NCBI GenBank assembly: GCA_028293745.1
Contig: JAQGOF010000067.1
Span: 34,406 to 98,405 of the forward strand
DNA from: Gammaproteobacteria bacterium
GTDB lineage: Bacteria; Pseudomonadota; Gammaproteobacteria; Steroidobacterales; Steroidobacteraceae
Direction of reading: 5' to 3'
DNA: 64,000 nt
A program made the position numbers and the translations under genes. Positions 43,185 through 51,928 of the stretch are shown here, piece after piece. The notes below the pieces were generated by a model that was not told the origin of the DNA, did no database searches, and saw only the letters and a program-made list of their open reading frames with translations. Numbering within the stretch: the stretch's first letter is position 1; the number at the start of each line of letters is the position of its first letter.

Positions 43185-43874
43185 TTACTCTTTCAGCACA
43201 GACCGGATGAACGGGACGGTGAGGCGGCGCTGAGCGACGAGAGATGCCTCGTCCAGCGTATCCAGGAGCTCGTACATGGTTCGCATGTCTCTCGGGAAAC
43301 GCCGCTGGAGCCAACGCGACGTGTCATCAGGAAGCTCGAATCCCCGCAGCCGGGCCCGCAATCGCAAAGCGTCCCGTTGCTCCCTCTCGTCCAACTCGCG
43401 CAACTGAAAGATCGCCGCGGCAGTGAAGCGTGAGCCCAGGTCGGGCAGCTTCCAGGACAGAAGCGCCGGTGGCGCTTTCGCGGCGACGACCAACCGTCCC
43501 TCTCTCTCCTGGATTTCCCGCAGCACGGCGAAGAGCGCAAGCTCCCATTCCAACTCGCCGACGACCCGATCCAGATCGTCGAGGCAGACGCACTCGAGCA
43601 GTGTAAGGCCCTCGAGGACGCCGACCCCGAGCGAAGCCAGCTCCGCAAGTGGAAAATAACCTGCGCGGCCGCCACTCTCACTGGCGCGTGCGCAAACCGC
43701 CTGCAGCAAATGGGTCTTGCCCGCAGCCGCCGGACCGCAAATCCATGCAGCTCCCGTTGCAGCACCGCTGGCCACCCGCAGCGCGTGCTCGACGGCCTGA
43801 AGGTTCCTGCCCGGCAGGAAACTTTGAAACACCGCGCGATCGGGGATGCGTACTCCAAGGGGAAGCTGTTGCAC
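43185..43874 (-). CDS. hda: DnaA regulatory inactivator Hda
   Basis: 229 aa. An AAA+ DnaA paralogue that, with the sliding clamp, stimulates ATP hydrolysis by DnaA and so prevents re-initiation. The N-terminus MQQLPLGVRIPDRAVFQSFLPG includes the clamp-binding QLPLGV motif; Walker A is GPAAAGKTHLLQA, Walker B is CVCLDDLDRV (Asp-Asp in place of Asp-Glu, as in Hda), and the arginine-finger helix follows (LPDLGSRF). It is 13 bases downstream of the phosphatidyltransferase gene, in the conserved hda/DUF2066/purM area. Confidence 0.94.
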   Translation of the reverse strand: MQQLPLGVRIPDRAVFQSFLPGRNLQAVEHALRVASGAATGAAWICGPAAAGKTHLLQAVCARASESGGRAGYFPLAELASLGVGVLEGLTLLECVCLDDLDRVVGELEWELALFAVLREIQEREGRLVVAAKAPPALLSWKLPDLGSRFTAAAIFQLRELDEREQRDALRLRARLRGFELPDDTSRWLQRRFPRDMRTMYELLDTLDEASLVAQRRLTVPFIRSVLKE

Positions 43875-43887
43875 GGCAGGTGATGCC

Positions 43888-44439
43888 TCAGGACGGACTC
43901 ACCGGCGACGCCCACGCTCGCCGGGTGAAAATGGCCATGTAGTTCAGGCCCGAGAATACGGTTGTTATAAACACGAGGATGGCAAGCGCGTCCAGAACCT
44001 CGTGCGGAGGAAAGTTGATCGCCGCATTGACGAGCATCGCCATGGGGTACAACAGCTGCATGGCCGTGTTGATCTTGCTCGAGATGGTTGGCCGGCCACG
44101 CAGGGGCCCAAACCACAGGCGAAAGACCATCGCGCCGAGGCCGATGAGGACATCGCGCGCCACTACGGCGGAAGTCAGCCACCAGGGTGCAAGGCCGAGC
44201 CAGGCCGCCTCCACGAACACCGTAACCAACAACAGCTTGTCGGCGAGGGGGTCCAGGAACTTACCCAGCTCGGAGGTCCAGTTGAATCGCTTGGCGAGGT
44301 AGCCGTCGACTACATCGGACACGCCGGCAACGATGATCAGAGCGAGTGCCAGAAGGTATTCGCGGTGAGCGAGCGCAGCGGCAACGGGCCACACGAGCGC
44401 AATGCGCAGGACGCAGATGATGTTAGGTAAATGACGCAC
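43888..44439 (-). CDS. CDP-alcohol phosphatidyltransferase, PgsA-like
   Basis: 183 aa with about five membrane segments. The CDP-alcohol motif reads SDVVDGYLAKRFNWTSELGKFLDPLADK; the four Asp and the Gly are present, but the usual Arg after Ala is Lys. The N-terminus MRHLPNIICVLRIALVWPVAAAL matches phosphatidylglycerophosphate synthases and relatives of cardiolipin/CLS type. The location between hda and DUF2066 is the common place for a PgsA-like paralogue in related genomes, so it may not be the housekeeping PgsA. Product not proven. Confidence 0.85.
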   Translation of the reverse strand: MRHLPNIICVLRIALVWPVAAALAHREYLLALALIIVAGVSDVVDGYLAKRFNWTSELGKFLDPLADKLLLVTVFVEAAWLGLAPWWLTSAVVARDVLIGLGAMVFRLWFGPLRGRPTISSKINTAMQLLYPMAMLVNAAINFPPHEVLDALAILVFITTVFSGLNYMAIFTRRAWASPVSPS

Positions 44440-44492
44440 GTCGAGCCCGGAGCGCAGCGGTCCGCCACAGTCGAAGACCCACAGGCCGAAGA

Positions 44493-45443
44493 CTAAGGTC
44501 GGTATTGATAGGCGAGTCGTGCACTGGAAGCGTCCGATCGCACTAGATGGGTCGAGCCCGTCAAAGCGTGACTGATAGCATCGCCGCCACCGCGTGCCAC
44601 CACGTCGAACATCACGGCATTGCCGCTGGCGGCGCTTACGTTGGCGCGCCGAACACCGGGTACGCTTTCCAGCATCCGTTCGACATTTGCGTAGTCAGCG
44701 AGGGTTGTCACTCCCTCGATTTCAACTCTCGCGCTGGCTTCAGTCTGCGCCAGCGATCCGCCTTGCACCGAGGCCATTGTATCGACCGCACCATTGATGC
44801 CGGCCGCGAGCGGACCGCTCCAGCTTTCGCTCGAGAAATTCGTGTGCAGAGTCCACTGCAACTGGCCGCTTCCCGAGCTGGCGTCGCCACGCCCGACCAA
44901 AACGGCATCGCCACCGTACCGTTGTGCCATCTGCATCAACGCTTCGCGGCCCAAATCGTTGCCTGAAGCGTCAACGGGTGACAGCGGGACCAGCGTTACG
45001 GGGAGTCCGCGCTCAATGGCGGTCCGCTCCACTTCGACCCGCGTGGCATCTTCCGCAGTGCGTGCAGGGGGCGGGTATAGGACCACCAGGGTAAAGGGAC
45101 GGTTGCGGTCCCAGACACTTCGACCCGCTTCGACGATCGCACGCTCAACGGCGACGCCATCGAAAATCACCTGCGACTGGCCACGGGTCACCGGACTGTA
45201 GCTTTTGACGTAGTTCTGGGCTTCCGAAATCAGGTTGGCGAGTGCGGGGTCGGTGGCGGATTCGCGGCGACCTGTCGTCCGCACGAGCGCCTCGCGCATA
45301 GCGTCCTGCAGAGAAGCTGGGGATTGGCCACCCTTCAGGCCGACTTCATAGACTCTGACCGGACGCCCGGCCCAGGCAGAGCACGAAATGGCGCAGCAGA
45401 CGAGCCACGCGAACCCCTTGAGTAACAGCTTGTTCTCGGCCAT
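44493..45443 (-). CDS. DUF2066 domain-containing exported protein
   Basis: 316 aa with an N-terminal signal (about 1-25, LVCCAISCSAWA). The DUF2066 core starts VRVYEVGLKGGQSPASLQDAMREALVRTTGRRESA and includes LTLVVLYPPP-like and QRYGGDAVLVGRGDA segments. Conserved beside purM and hda in many Gammaproteobacteria, but its function is unknown. It is divergent from purM with only 32 bases between starts, and its predicted mRNA begins at the start codon. Confidence 0.88.
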   Translation of the reverse strand: MAENKLLLKGFAWLVCCAISCSAWAGRPVRVYEVGLKGGQSPASLQDAMREALVRTTGRRESATDPALANLISEAQNYVKSYSPVTRGQSQVIFDGVAVERAIVEAGRSVWDRNRPFTLVVLYPPPARTAEDATRVEVERTAIERGLPVTLVPLSPVDASGNDLGREALMQMAQRYGGDAVLVGRGDASSGSGQLQWTLHTNFSSESWSGPLAAGINGAVDTMASVQGGSLAQTEASARVEIEGVTTLADYANVERMLESVPGVRRANVSAASGNAVMFDVVARGGGDAISHALTGSTHLVRSDASSARLAYQYRP

Positions 45444-45449
45444 GCGGAC

Positions 45450-45469
45450 ATTCTATGTGCTGGTAGAAT
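45450..45469. promoter_or_regulatory. Back-to-back TAGAAT -10 boxes for DUF2066 and purM
   Basis: On the + strand TAGAAT (45464-45469), preceded by TGG as an extended -10, lies six bases before the purM ATG. On the - strand TAGAAT (45455-45450) also lies six bases before the DUF2066 ATG. Both would start transcription at or next to the A of ATG, giving leaderless mRNAs. Neither gene has a Shine-Dalgarno sequence in the 32-base gap. Confidence 0.5.
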
Positions 45470-45475
45470 ATTTAC

Positions 45476-46519
45476 ATGGGAAAAAATCCGCCAGTTGACC
45501 GAGGAATTACCTACCGCGACGCCGGTGTCGACATCGATGCGGGCGATGAGCTCGTCGAGCGCATCAAGCCAGTCGTTCGACGCACGCAACGCCCCGAAGT
45601 CCTCGCGGGAATCGGCGGCTTCGGCGCCCTGGTAGAAATCCCGGCAGGCTATAAGCAACCCGTGCTCGTCTCGGGCACGGACGGCGTCGGCACAAAACTT
45701 CGGCTCGCAATCGACACCGCTCGCCACGACACCATTGGAATTGACCTGGTCGCCATGTGCGTGAACGATGTTGTCGTCCAGGGAGCGGAGCCCCTCTTCT
45801 TCCTGGACTACTACGCGACAGGGAAGCTGCGAGTCGACGTCGCGGAGGCGGTAATCCGAGGTATCGCCGAAGGCTGCGTTCAGGCGGGGGCGGCGTTGGT
45901 GGGCGGCGAGACCGCCGAAATGCCGGGCATCTACTCGGGTGACGATTACGACCTCGCCGGGTTCTGCGTGGGCGTGGTTGAGAAGAGTGCGATCATCGAT
46001 GGCACACGGATCAATCCCGGTGATGCGGTCATCGGGCTCGCCTCCTCCGGCCCACATTCAAACGGCTACTCGCTCATCCGCAAGCTGATCGAGGTCGCAC
46101 ACGCGACCCCCGACACCGTGCTGGACGGCCGCCCGCTGTTTGAGCGACTCCTGACTCCAACGCGTATCTATGTGAAGGCGCTGCTCGAGCTGATTCGGAC
46201 CGTTCCCGTGCACGGACTCGCCCATATCACCGGCGGTGGGATCACAGACAACATCCCACGCGTATTGAGTGATGGATTCGAAGTAGTGCTCGAGCGCGGG
46301 AGTTGGCAGCGCGATCCGGTCTTCGACTGGCTTCAGCGCACGGCACGCATCAGCGCAGCGGAGATGTACCGGACATTCAACTGCGGGATCGGAATGGTGG
46401 CGATCGTTCCGAACGAGCACGCGCAAGCGGCCGTCAGTCTTCTCAACTCGCGCGGTGAAACCGCTTCGGTCATTGGCGAGGTCCGCAAAGGCGGGCGCGG
46501 CGTAGTCATCAACGAGTAA
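45476..46519 (+). CDS. purM: Phosphoribosylformylglycinamidine cyclo-ligase
   Basis: 347 aa, normal length. It closes the imidazole ring to AIR in purine synthesis. PurM motifs: [63 protein letters not shown] and [11 protein letters not shown]. purN, encoding the earlier formyltransferase step, begins five bases after the stop in another frame. Transcription probably starts at the ATG itself (see the promoter entry). Confidence 0.96.
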   Translation: MGKNPPVDRGITYRDAGVDIDAGDELVERIKPVVRRTQRPEVLAGIGGFGALVEIPAGYKQPVLVSGTDGVGTKLRLAIDTARHDTIGIDLVAMCVNDVVVQGAEPLFFLDYYATGKLRVDVAEAVIRGIAEGCVQAGAALVGGETAEMPGIYSGDDYDLAGFCVGVVEKSAIIDGTRINPGDAVIGLASSGPHSNGYSLIRKLIEVAHATPDTVLDGRPLFERLLTPTRIYVKALLELIRTVPVHGLAHITGGGITDNIPRVLSDGFEVVLERGSWQRDPVFDWLQRTARISAAEMYRTFNCGIGMVAIVPNEHAQAAVSLLNSRGETASVIGEVRKGGRGVVINE

Positions 46520-46524
46520 GCACA

Positions 46525-47187
46525 ATCGCTCGCCCGCCCTTACGACTCGCGATCCTGATTTCCGGCCGTGGCTCCAACATGGCCACGATAGCCCGCGCCT
46601 GTCTGCAAAACCGGCTTGCGGCCGTGGCTGTTGTGATTTCCGACCGGCCCGGCGTTGCAGGCATTACGACTGCGCAGGATCTCGGTATCGAGACCCACGT
46701 CGTTTCCTGGAAGAGCGCGGCAGACCGGGCGGCGTTTGAGCTGACGCTGGGTCAGTGCATTGACGCATACACCCCTGACCTGGTGGTCCTCGCTGGCTTC
46801 ATGCGGGTGCTGTCCGGTCCGTTCGTGGAGCGGTACGCTGGGCGCATGCTCAACATTCACCCGTCGCTGTTGCCGAAATACACGGGCCTGCACACGCATC
46901 GCCGGGTGCTCGAGGCCGGCGATACTGCGCATGGCGCGACCGTGCATTTCGTGACACCGGAACTCGACGGCGGGCCGCTGATCCTACAAGCACGGGTACC
47001 CGTGAATGCGGGCGATACGGAGGCTACACTGTCCGCCCGGGTGCAAGCCACCGAACACGTGATCTATCCGCGCGTGATCGACTGGATCGCGGAGGGCCGG
47101 CTCGAATGGAATGGCGGTCATCCGCTGCTGGATGGCAAAGCGCTGCATGAGCCGGTCGTGGAGTATTTCGGTGCGAGCTATCAATAA
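46525..47187 (+). CDS. purN: Phosphoribosylglycinamide formyltransferase, apparent ATC start
   Basis: 220 aa if read from ATC 46525. It transfers formyl from 10-formyl-THF to GAR. The substrate loop LAILISGRGSNM lies before the first available ATG (46579), so the track start cuts off an essential motif. Upstream the frame is open back into purM but has no ATG, GTG or TTG; the codon at the expected Met position is ATC, with GAG eight bases before. Catalytic residues follow in NIHPSLLPKYTGLHTHRRVLEAGD and HFVTPELDGGP. Either a rare ATC start or a single-base error; the gene itself is secure. Confidence 0.9.
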   Translation: MARPPLRLAILISGRGSNMATIARACLQNRLAAVAVVISDRPGVAGITTAQDLGIETHVVSWKSAADRAAFELTLGQCIDAYTPDLVVLAGFMRVLSGPFVERYAGRMLNIHPSLLPKYTGLHTHRRVLEAGDTAHGATVHFVTPELDGGPLILQARVPVNAGDTEATLSARVQATEHVIYPRVIDWIAEGRLEWNGGHPLLDGKALHEPVVEYFGASYQ

Positions 47188-47899
47188 TATATTGCCGGCA
47201 TTGCCCGCTTTCGTCCTGTGCATCGCCACGCTCGCAACGAGCCGCTTAGCCAGCGCCGATGAGCTGAAACCCTTCGAGGCTTCGTACGCCTGGATCTGGC
47301 ACGGTATGAACGTGGCAGTCTCGAGTTTGAAGCTCGAACACCAACAGGACACCTGGGTGTATTCGTCCCGGAGCGACCCTCGCGGAATCGGCAAGGTGTT
47401 CGCCGAACGCCCGAAGCAGCAAAGCACTCTGCGTGTCACCGAAGCTGGCGTTCGACCGCTTCATTACAAGGCCGAGGATGGCACGTCGTCGACCAAACGG
47501 GACGTGGACCTGCAGTTTGATTGGGAACACAACCGGGTGACCGGTATCTACGAGGACGTCAAGGTAGACATGCCGCTTCAGCCGGGCACCCAGGATGACC
47601 TGTCGGTGCAGATTGCCGTGATGGTCGAGCTGCTCGCCGGCCGCACGCCCGATCAGTTCCTGCTGATCGACAAGAACTCGGTGCGCGAATACCGGTACAC
47701 ACGCGAGGGCGAGGAGTCACTCTCCACGCCCCTCGGGAAGCTCGACACGGTCATCTATCGCAGTCAGAAGAAAGGCTCACCGCGGGTGACTCGTTTCTGG
47801 TGTGCCCCATCGCGCGGCTACATTCCGGTGCGCGTCGAGCAGAAGAAGGATGACGAGGTCCAGTGGGCCATGCAGGTGCAGTCCGTGAAGCGCGACTGA
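47171..47899 (+). CDS. DUF3108 domain-containing exported protein
   Basis: 242 aa from GTG 47171, with GGAG seven bases upstream and a 17-base overlap with purN. A signal peptide ends near SRLASA (about residue 29). The DUF3108 region starts PFEASYAWIWHGMNVAVSSLKLE and ends SRGYIPVRVEQKKDDEVQWAMQVQ, a beta-rich fold predicted for the periplasm. Such proteins are often found beside purN in this group; their function is unknown. It converges with mrp (15 bases). Confidence 0.85.
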   Translation: MRAINNILPALPAFVLCIATLATSRLASADELKPFEASYAWIWHGMNVAVSSLKLEHQQDTWVYSSRSDPRGIGKVFAERPKQQSTLRVTEAGVRPLHYKAEDGTSSTKRDVDLQFDWEHNRVTGIYEDVKVDMPLQPGTQDDLSVQIAVMVELLAGRTPDQFLLIDKNSVREYRYTREGEESLSTPLGKLDTVIYRSQKKGSPRVTRFWCAPSRGYIPVRVEQKKDDEVQWAMQVQSVKRD

Positions 47900-47914
47900 G
47901 CCTGTTGAGTTGTG

Positions 47915-49015
47915 TCAGCTTTCTTCGATCACTATTTTTGGAAATACGCTGCTGCGGTCCCGCGCGCGGCGAGATAGTGCAGCGGCAGACCGGCGGGCCA
48001 TCTCGAAATACGCTTTGGCACGCGGCGAATCCGGTGCCGCTACTACGGTAGGCCGGCCTCCGTCCGCTTCCTCTCGGATACGCGCATCGAGGGGCAACTC
48101 GCCCAGCAGCGCAACCCCGTACTGCTCTGCCATCTTCGCTCCCCCGCCTGCACCGAAAATGTGCTCGGCGTGGCCGCAGTTCGAGCACACGTGGATGCTC
48201 ATGTTCTCGACGATGCCGAGAACGGGCACTGAGACCTTCTCGAACATCTTGAGGCCCTTGCGAGCGTCGGCAAGAGCAATATCCTGCGGCGTGGTCACGA
48301 TCACCGCACCGGCAACTGGGACACGCTGCGCGAGCGTCAGCTGGATGTCACCGGTCCCAGGGGGCATATCGACCACGAGATAGTCGAGCGTGCCCCAATT
48401 CGTTTCGGACAGGAGCTGGGTCAGTGCCTGGGTCACCATCGGACCGCGCCACACCATGGGCTGCTCGGCGTCAACCAGGAAACCGATGGACATGGCGACG
48501 ATCCCGTGAGCGGGGAGCGGCTGCAGGTGCTTGCCGTCAGGCGCCGAGGGGCGCTGGCCCTCGAGGCCCAGCATCAGGGGCTGGCTCGGCCCGTAGATGT
48601 CAGCATCCAGCAGCCCAACGCGCGCGCCCTGAGCGGCCCATGCGAGCGCCAGGTTCACGGCGACCGTCGATTTACCAACGCCGCCCTTGCCCGAGGCAAC
48701 GGCGACCACGTTCTTGATCTGCTCGATAGGCTTCAGGTTTCTTTGCACTGCATGCGAGCGAATATCGGCCGCCAGCTCCAGGGTCAGCGGCGTGTCGATG
48801 CCGGCCTGGGCCAGATGCTTCTTCAGGGCCGCGGTCAGCTCGTCAAGATAACCGCCCACAGGGAAGCCAAGCCGTATACGCACGGCAGCAGCGCCCCCGG
48901 GAGTGAAGGCAAGCTCCTGCACGGCTTGCGCCGCCCCGAAAGACTCCCCTAAATAGGGGTCCACATACGAGTCCAAAGCCGCTCGCAAAGCGTTTAAAGT
49001 GGCGTCATCGGTCAT
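47915..49015 (-). CDS. mrp: Iron-sulfur cluster carrier Mrp/ApbC
   Basis: 366 aa from ATG 49015; the track start at 49120 adds a Pro/Gln/Ser-rich stretch without conserved content. An N-terminal MIP18-like domain (about 1-85) is followed by a P-loop domain with the deviant Walker A VASGKGGVGKSTVAVNLA and DADIYGPSQPLMLG. The Fe-S ligands are in VCSNCGHAEHIFG (CxxC). It assembles and delivers 4Fe-4S clusters in the cytosol. A TACAAT -10 candidate lies about 30 bases before the ATG on the minus strand. Confidence 0.93.
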   Translation of the reverse strand: MTDDATLNALRAALDSYVDPYLGESFGAAQAVQELAFTPGGAAAVRIRLGFPVGGYLDELTAALKKHLAQAGIDTPLTLELAADIRSHAVQRNLKPIEQIKNVVAVASGKGGVGKSTVAVNLALAWAAQGARVGLLDADIYGPSQPLMLGLEGQRPSAPDGKHLQPLPAHGIVAMSIGFLVDAEQPMVWRGPMVTQALTQLLSETNWGTLDYLVVDMPPGTGDIQLTLAQRVPVAGAVIVTTPQDIALADARKGLKMFEKVSVPVLGIVENMSIHVCSNCGHAEHIFGAGGGAKMAEQYGVALLGELPLDARIREEADGGRPTVVAAPDSPRAKAYFEMARRSAAALSRRARDRSSVFPKIVIEES

Positions 49016-49266
49016 GTTGAAACCGGGAGGGATAAAGGGTTTGGATTGTAGTGGGTGCGACGATTGCGCGCTCGGCGGCTGCGGAGTGTCTCTCGCTGGC
49101 TGCAGCCGAGGCTGTGGCATAATCCAGTTGTCGCAGCGCGCGCAATCGACGAGCTGCCGCGCACTGCGCCCATACCCGCGCTAACCTTGTGGAGGGCGTC
49201 TGGTTGCCGCGGCCGCCGGACGTAGCATCGCATGCGCGCGGGAACGCCCCAGACCTCAAAGGCTGA
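49016..49266. promoter_or_regulatory. Intergenic region between mrp and the HEAT-kinase gene
   Basis: 251 bases. For mrp, TACAAT on the minus strand lies about 30 bases upstream of its start. For the kinase, CATAAT (49118-49123) is a candidate -10 without a convincing -35. The remaining 140 bases before the kinase are GC-rich and could form a long leader stem (GAGG..GTCTGG with CCAGACCTC just before the start). No gene or known RNA recognised. Confidence 0.4.
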
Positions 49267-51702
49267 ATGAGCTTTTTCACGAATTTGCGCGCCGACCGGC
49301 TGATCACGGACATCCGGTCAACGACGGACCCGGAAAGCCCCGTCACGCAGAAGGCCGTAGCGCGGCTCAGGGACCTCGGGCCCGGCGCAATCGAGCCCGT
49401 TTTTGCCGCCCTGCCAGATGCGAGCAAGGAGGCGACCGTCGGCTTCGTCGAGGTGCTGACGGGCCTGGTCAGTCAGAAAACGTTTCCGCAGTTCGTCCGC
49501 GGGCTGGTCGAGGGCAGCGCGCGCGTGATCAAGGCCATTTCCTGGGCGCTCACCAGCAACCGCAACTATCCCCCGCACCTGCTCATCGAGGCACTGGCCA
49601 CACCCGGAATATCCAAGCCGGCCATTCTGGAAGTCATCTCGGCACAGAAGGACCGTTTCGGCGTACGCGAGCTGCTGGCCGCGGCCTATCAGCAGGAGCC
49701 GAACGAGAAGGCCGCGCTGTTCCGGGTCATCGGCGAGGTCGCGACTACGAGCTCGGTTTCGGAGCTCGTGGGGCGAATCGGGGGCAAAGACCCCATCGCG
49801 CGCGTGCACATCATCAACCTGCTGGCGCGCTTCAACACCCCTGAAGTACAGACTGCGCTGCAGACGCAACTGAAGGATCCCAACAAGCTGATCCGGGGCG
49901 CCACGTTGTCCGCGCTGCAGAGAATGGACGGCCCGATCGACATCGAGCGCATCTGCACCCTGCTCAAAGATCCCGAGATCGACGTGCAGAACAAGGCGGT
50001 CGACGTCGTCATCAAGGCAAATCATCCGGACACGATCCGCTACCTGATCGAGATCCTGAAGGACGAGAACGAGAACGCCCGCCGCGCGGCGGTCGAGGTC
50101 CTGAACGAAGTCGGCAATGCGAAGTCGGTGAAGTACCTGCTCGAGGCGCTGAAGGACAGCGACTGGTGGGTACGCAGCCGTGCGGCCGATGCGCTCGGCA
50201 AGATCGGCGGCCCACGCGTGATCGAAGCCGTGTTGCAACTGGTGCGCGACAAGGATGATGACATCCGGCGTGCCGCCATCGAGATCCTCAATCAGACCAA
50301 GGATGAGCGGGCGGTTGACTCGTTGATCCAGGCCACGCACGACAGTGACTGGTGGGTCAGCGAGCGCGCCGTCGACGCACTGGCCGAAATTGGCAGCAAG
50401 CGCGCGCTGCCGCGGCTCGCGGAGATGCTGCAGTCGGGGAATGGGAAAGCCATGCCCATCGTGGTCCGCGCCATCGGCAAGCTCGGGGACACCAAGTTTG
50501 TCGACGCCTTGCTGCCGCTGGTCTCGGGAGGCGAGCGCGAAGTGCGGATCGAGGCAATACAGGCCCTGGCGAAACTCGTGGACGAGCGGCGTGTCGAGCA
50601 GCTGCGTGCCGAGTTGCAAAACCAGGCCGGCTCGGCGGATCAGACCATCGCCCGCATGGCAGCTTCCGCAATGGCGGAGCTCGACAATCGCATCGGCAGC
50701 ATCTCACCAACCGGTTCCGGGGCAGGCATTACGACGGGTACCGGACACACGCCTGCGCCACCGACTCTGCGGCCGCCGTTACCGCCAGCCGAGCAGGCCA
50801 AGACGATGTTGATGTCCGAGACTGCCGTCTCGGCGGCAGCCAAACAGGCGGAAGCGGCCGCAAGGCTGGACATCGGTTCGCTCAAACCCGGCGATGTGAT
50901 CGAGGGCCGCTACAAGTACATCGATCGAATCGGCCGTGGCGCGTTCGGCACGGTACTGTTGATGGAGGATACGGTCGTCGATGAGCGGCTGATCCTGAAG
51001 TTCCTGAACCCCAACGTGTCCAATGACGAAGAGGTGATGAAGCGCTTCGTCCACGAGTTACGTTACTCGCGCAAGATCACTCACAAGAACGTCATCCGCA
51101 TCTATGACTTCCTGTACATGCAGGGCAACTATGCCATCTCGATGGAGTATTTCCCGTCGCATACATTGGGCAGCGAGGTAGTGAACGAGAAACCTCTCGA
51201 GCTACGGCGCGCCATTCAGTTTGGTATCGACATGTGCAACGGAATGACCGTTGCGCATCATGTGGGTATCGTGCACCGGGATCTGAAGCCTGCGAACGTG
51301 CTCATCAACCAGGAAGGACTCCTGAAGATCGTGGACTTCGGTGTCGCAGCCGCCCATCGCGAGGGCGACACGCAGCTGACCAAGACCGGCTACGTCATCG
51401 GCTCGCCCAAGTACATGGCGCCAGAGCAGATTCTCGGCAAGAAGGTCGACGAGCGCGCAGACATCTACGCGCTGGGTGTCATCATGTACGAAATGGTGAC
51501 GGGCGTGCCGCCCTACTCCCGCGGTGATCACATGTCGGTGATGTACCAGCACGTGCAGGGCAAGGCGCGGGTCCCCCGGGAAATCAACCCAGCCTTGCCT
51601 CAGGCATTGTCTGACCTGGTGGCCAAGGCCATGGCGGTGGACAAGAGCAAACGCCATCAGTCGATGGAAGACCTGCGGGCGGCCCTGGAGAGGTGCCTCT
51701 GA
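49267..51702 (+). CDS. HEAT-repeat protein fused to a Hanks-type Ser/Thr kinase
   Basis: 811 aa. Residues about 10-480 are HEAT/PBS-lyase-like repeats; a 62-residue block recurs (DSDWWVRSRAADALGKIG at 297 and DSDWWVSERAVDALAEIG at 359). A Thr/Pro/Gly linker (about 485-535) leads to a complete kinase: G-loop IGRGAFGTV (556-563), Lys578, Glu597, HRDLKPANV (Asp672), DFG (Asp690) and APE (Glu720). No signal peptide or membrane segment, so cytosolic. Two PilT-like ATPase genes follow after a 226-base gap on the same strand, suggesting control of pilus retraction. Kinase activity is supported by intact residues; target and function are inference. Confidence 0.9.
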   Translation: MSFFTNLRADRLITDIRSTTDPESPVTQKAVARLRDLGPGAIEPVFAALPDASKEATVGFVEVLTGLVSQKTFPQFVRGLVEGSARVIKAISWALTSNRNYPPHLLIEALATPGISKPAILEVISAQKDRFGVRELLAAAYQQEPNEKAALFRVIGEVATTSSVSELVGRIGGKDPIARVHIINLLARFNTPEVQTALQTQLKDPNKLIRGATLSALQRMDGPIDIERICTLLKDPEIDVQNKAVDVVIKANHPDTIRYLIEILKDENENARRAAVEVLNEVGNAKSVKYLLEALKDSDWWVRSRAADALGKIGGPRVIEAVLQLVRDKDDDIRRAAIEILNQTKDERAVDSLIQATHDSDWWVSERAVDALAEIGSKRALPRLAEMLQSGNGKAMPIVVRAIGKLGDTKFVDALLPLVSGGEREVRIEAIQALAKLVDERRVEQLRAELQNQAGSADQTIARMAASAMAELDNRIGSISPTGSGAGITTGTGHTPAPPTLRPPLPPAEQAKTMLMSETAVSAAAKQAEAAARLDIGSLKPGDVIEGRYKYIDRIGRGAFGTVLLMEDTVVDERLILKFLNPNVSNDEEVMKRFVHELRYSRKITHKNVIRIYDFLYMQGNYAISMEYFPSHTLGSEVVNEKPLELRRAIQFGIDMCNGMTVAHHVGIVHRDLKPANVLINQEGLLKIVDFGVAAAHREGDTQLTKTGYVIGSPKYMAPEQILGKKVDERADIYALGVIMYEMVTGVPPYSRGDHMSVMYQHVQGKARVPREINPALPQALSDLVAKAMAVDKSKRHQSMEDLRAALERCL

Positions 51703-51928
51703 CTTTATTGGCTGAAAGTCGCCTGCGGCGCTTTCAGCGGACATCGGGCTCGACCGCCGGCAAAAAAGCGTGGTTTTTGCCGGCTGCGTCCCAAAGGGGT
51801 GCGTTTTCCCCCCAACCGGCTTGCCAAGTACGTGGATTACGTCAAATTTTGACGCACCCACTGTTGATTCCGCGGCCCGCTCCGGGCAAAACAGGGTGTC
51901 TGAAATCCTTGAATCGAGGGTGGTCGCC
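51703..51928. promoter_or_regulatory. Kinase-pilT spacer with three palindromes
   Basis: Three symmetric elements: CTGAAAG-(T)CGCC...GGCG-CTTTCAG (51712-51737); GCCGGCAAAAA-AGCGTGG-TTTTTGCCGGC (51756-51784), with perfect eleven-base arms; and CGTCAAA-T-TTTGACG (51840-51854), an operator-like palindrome. None is followed by a T-tract. The spacer could hold an independent promoter for the ATPase pair, but no clear -35/-10 pair was found. Confidence 0.55.

Noticed and set aside
51770-51928. Upstream extension of the first PilT-like ORF (starting at 51770)
   Set aside because: The extension has no conserved content, covers a palindrome-rich spacer, and a well-spaced ribosome site supports the TTG at 51929.
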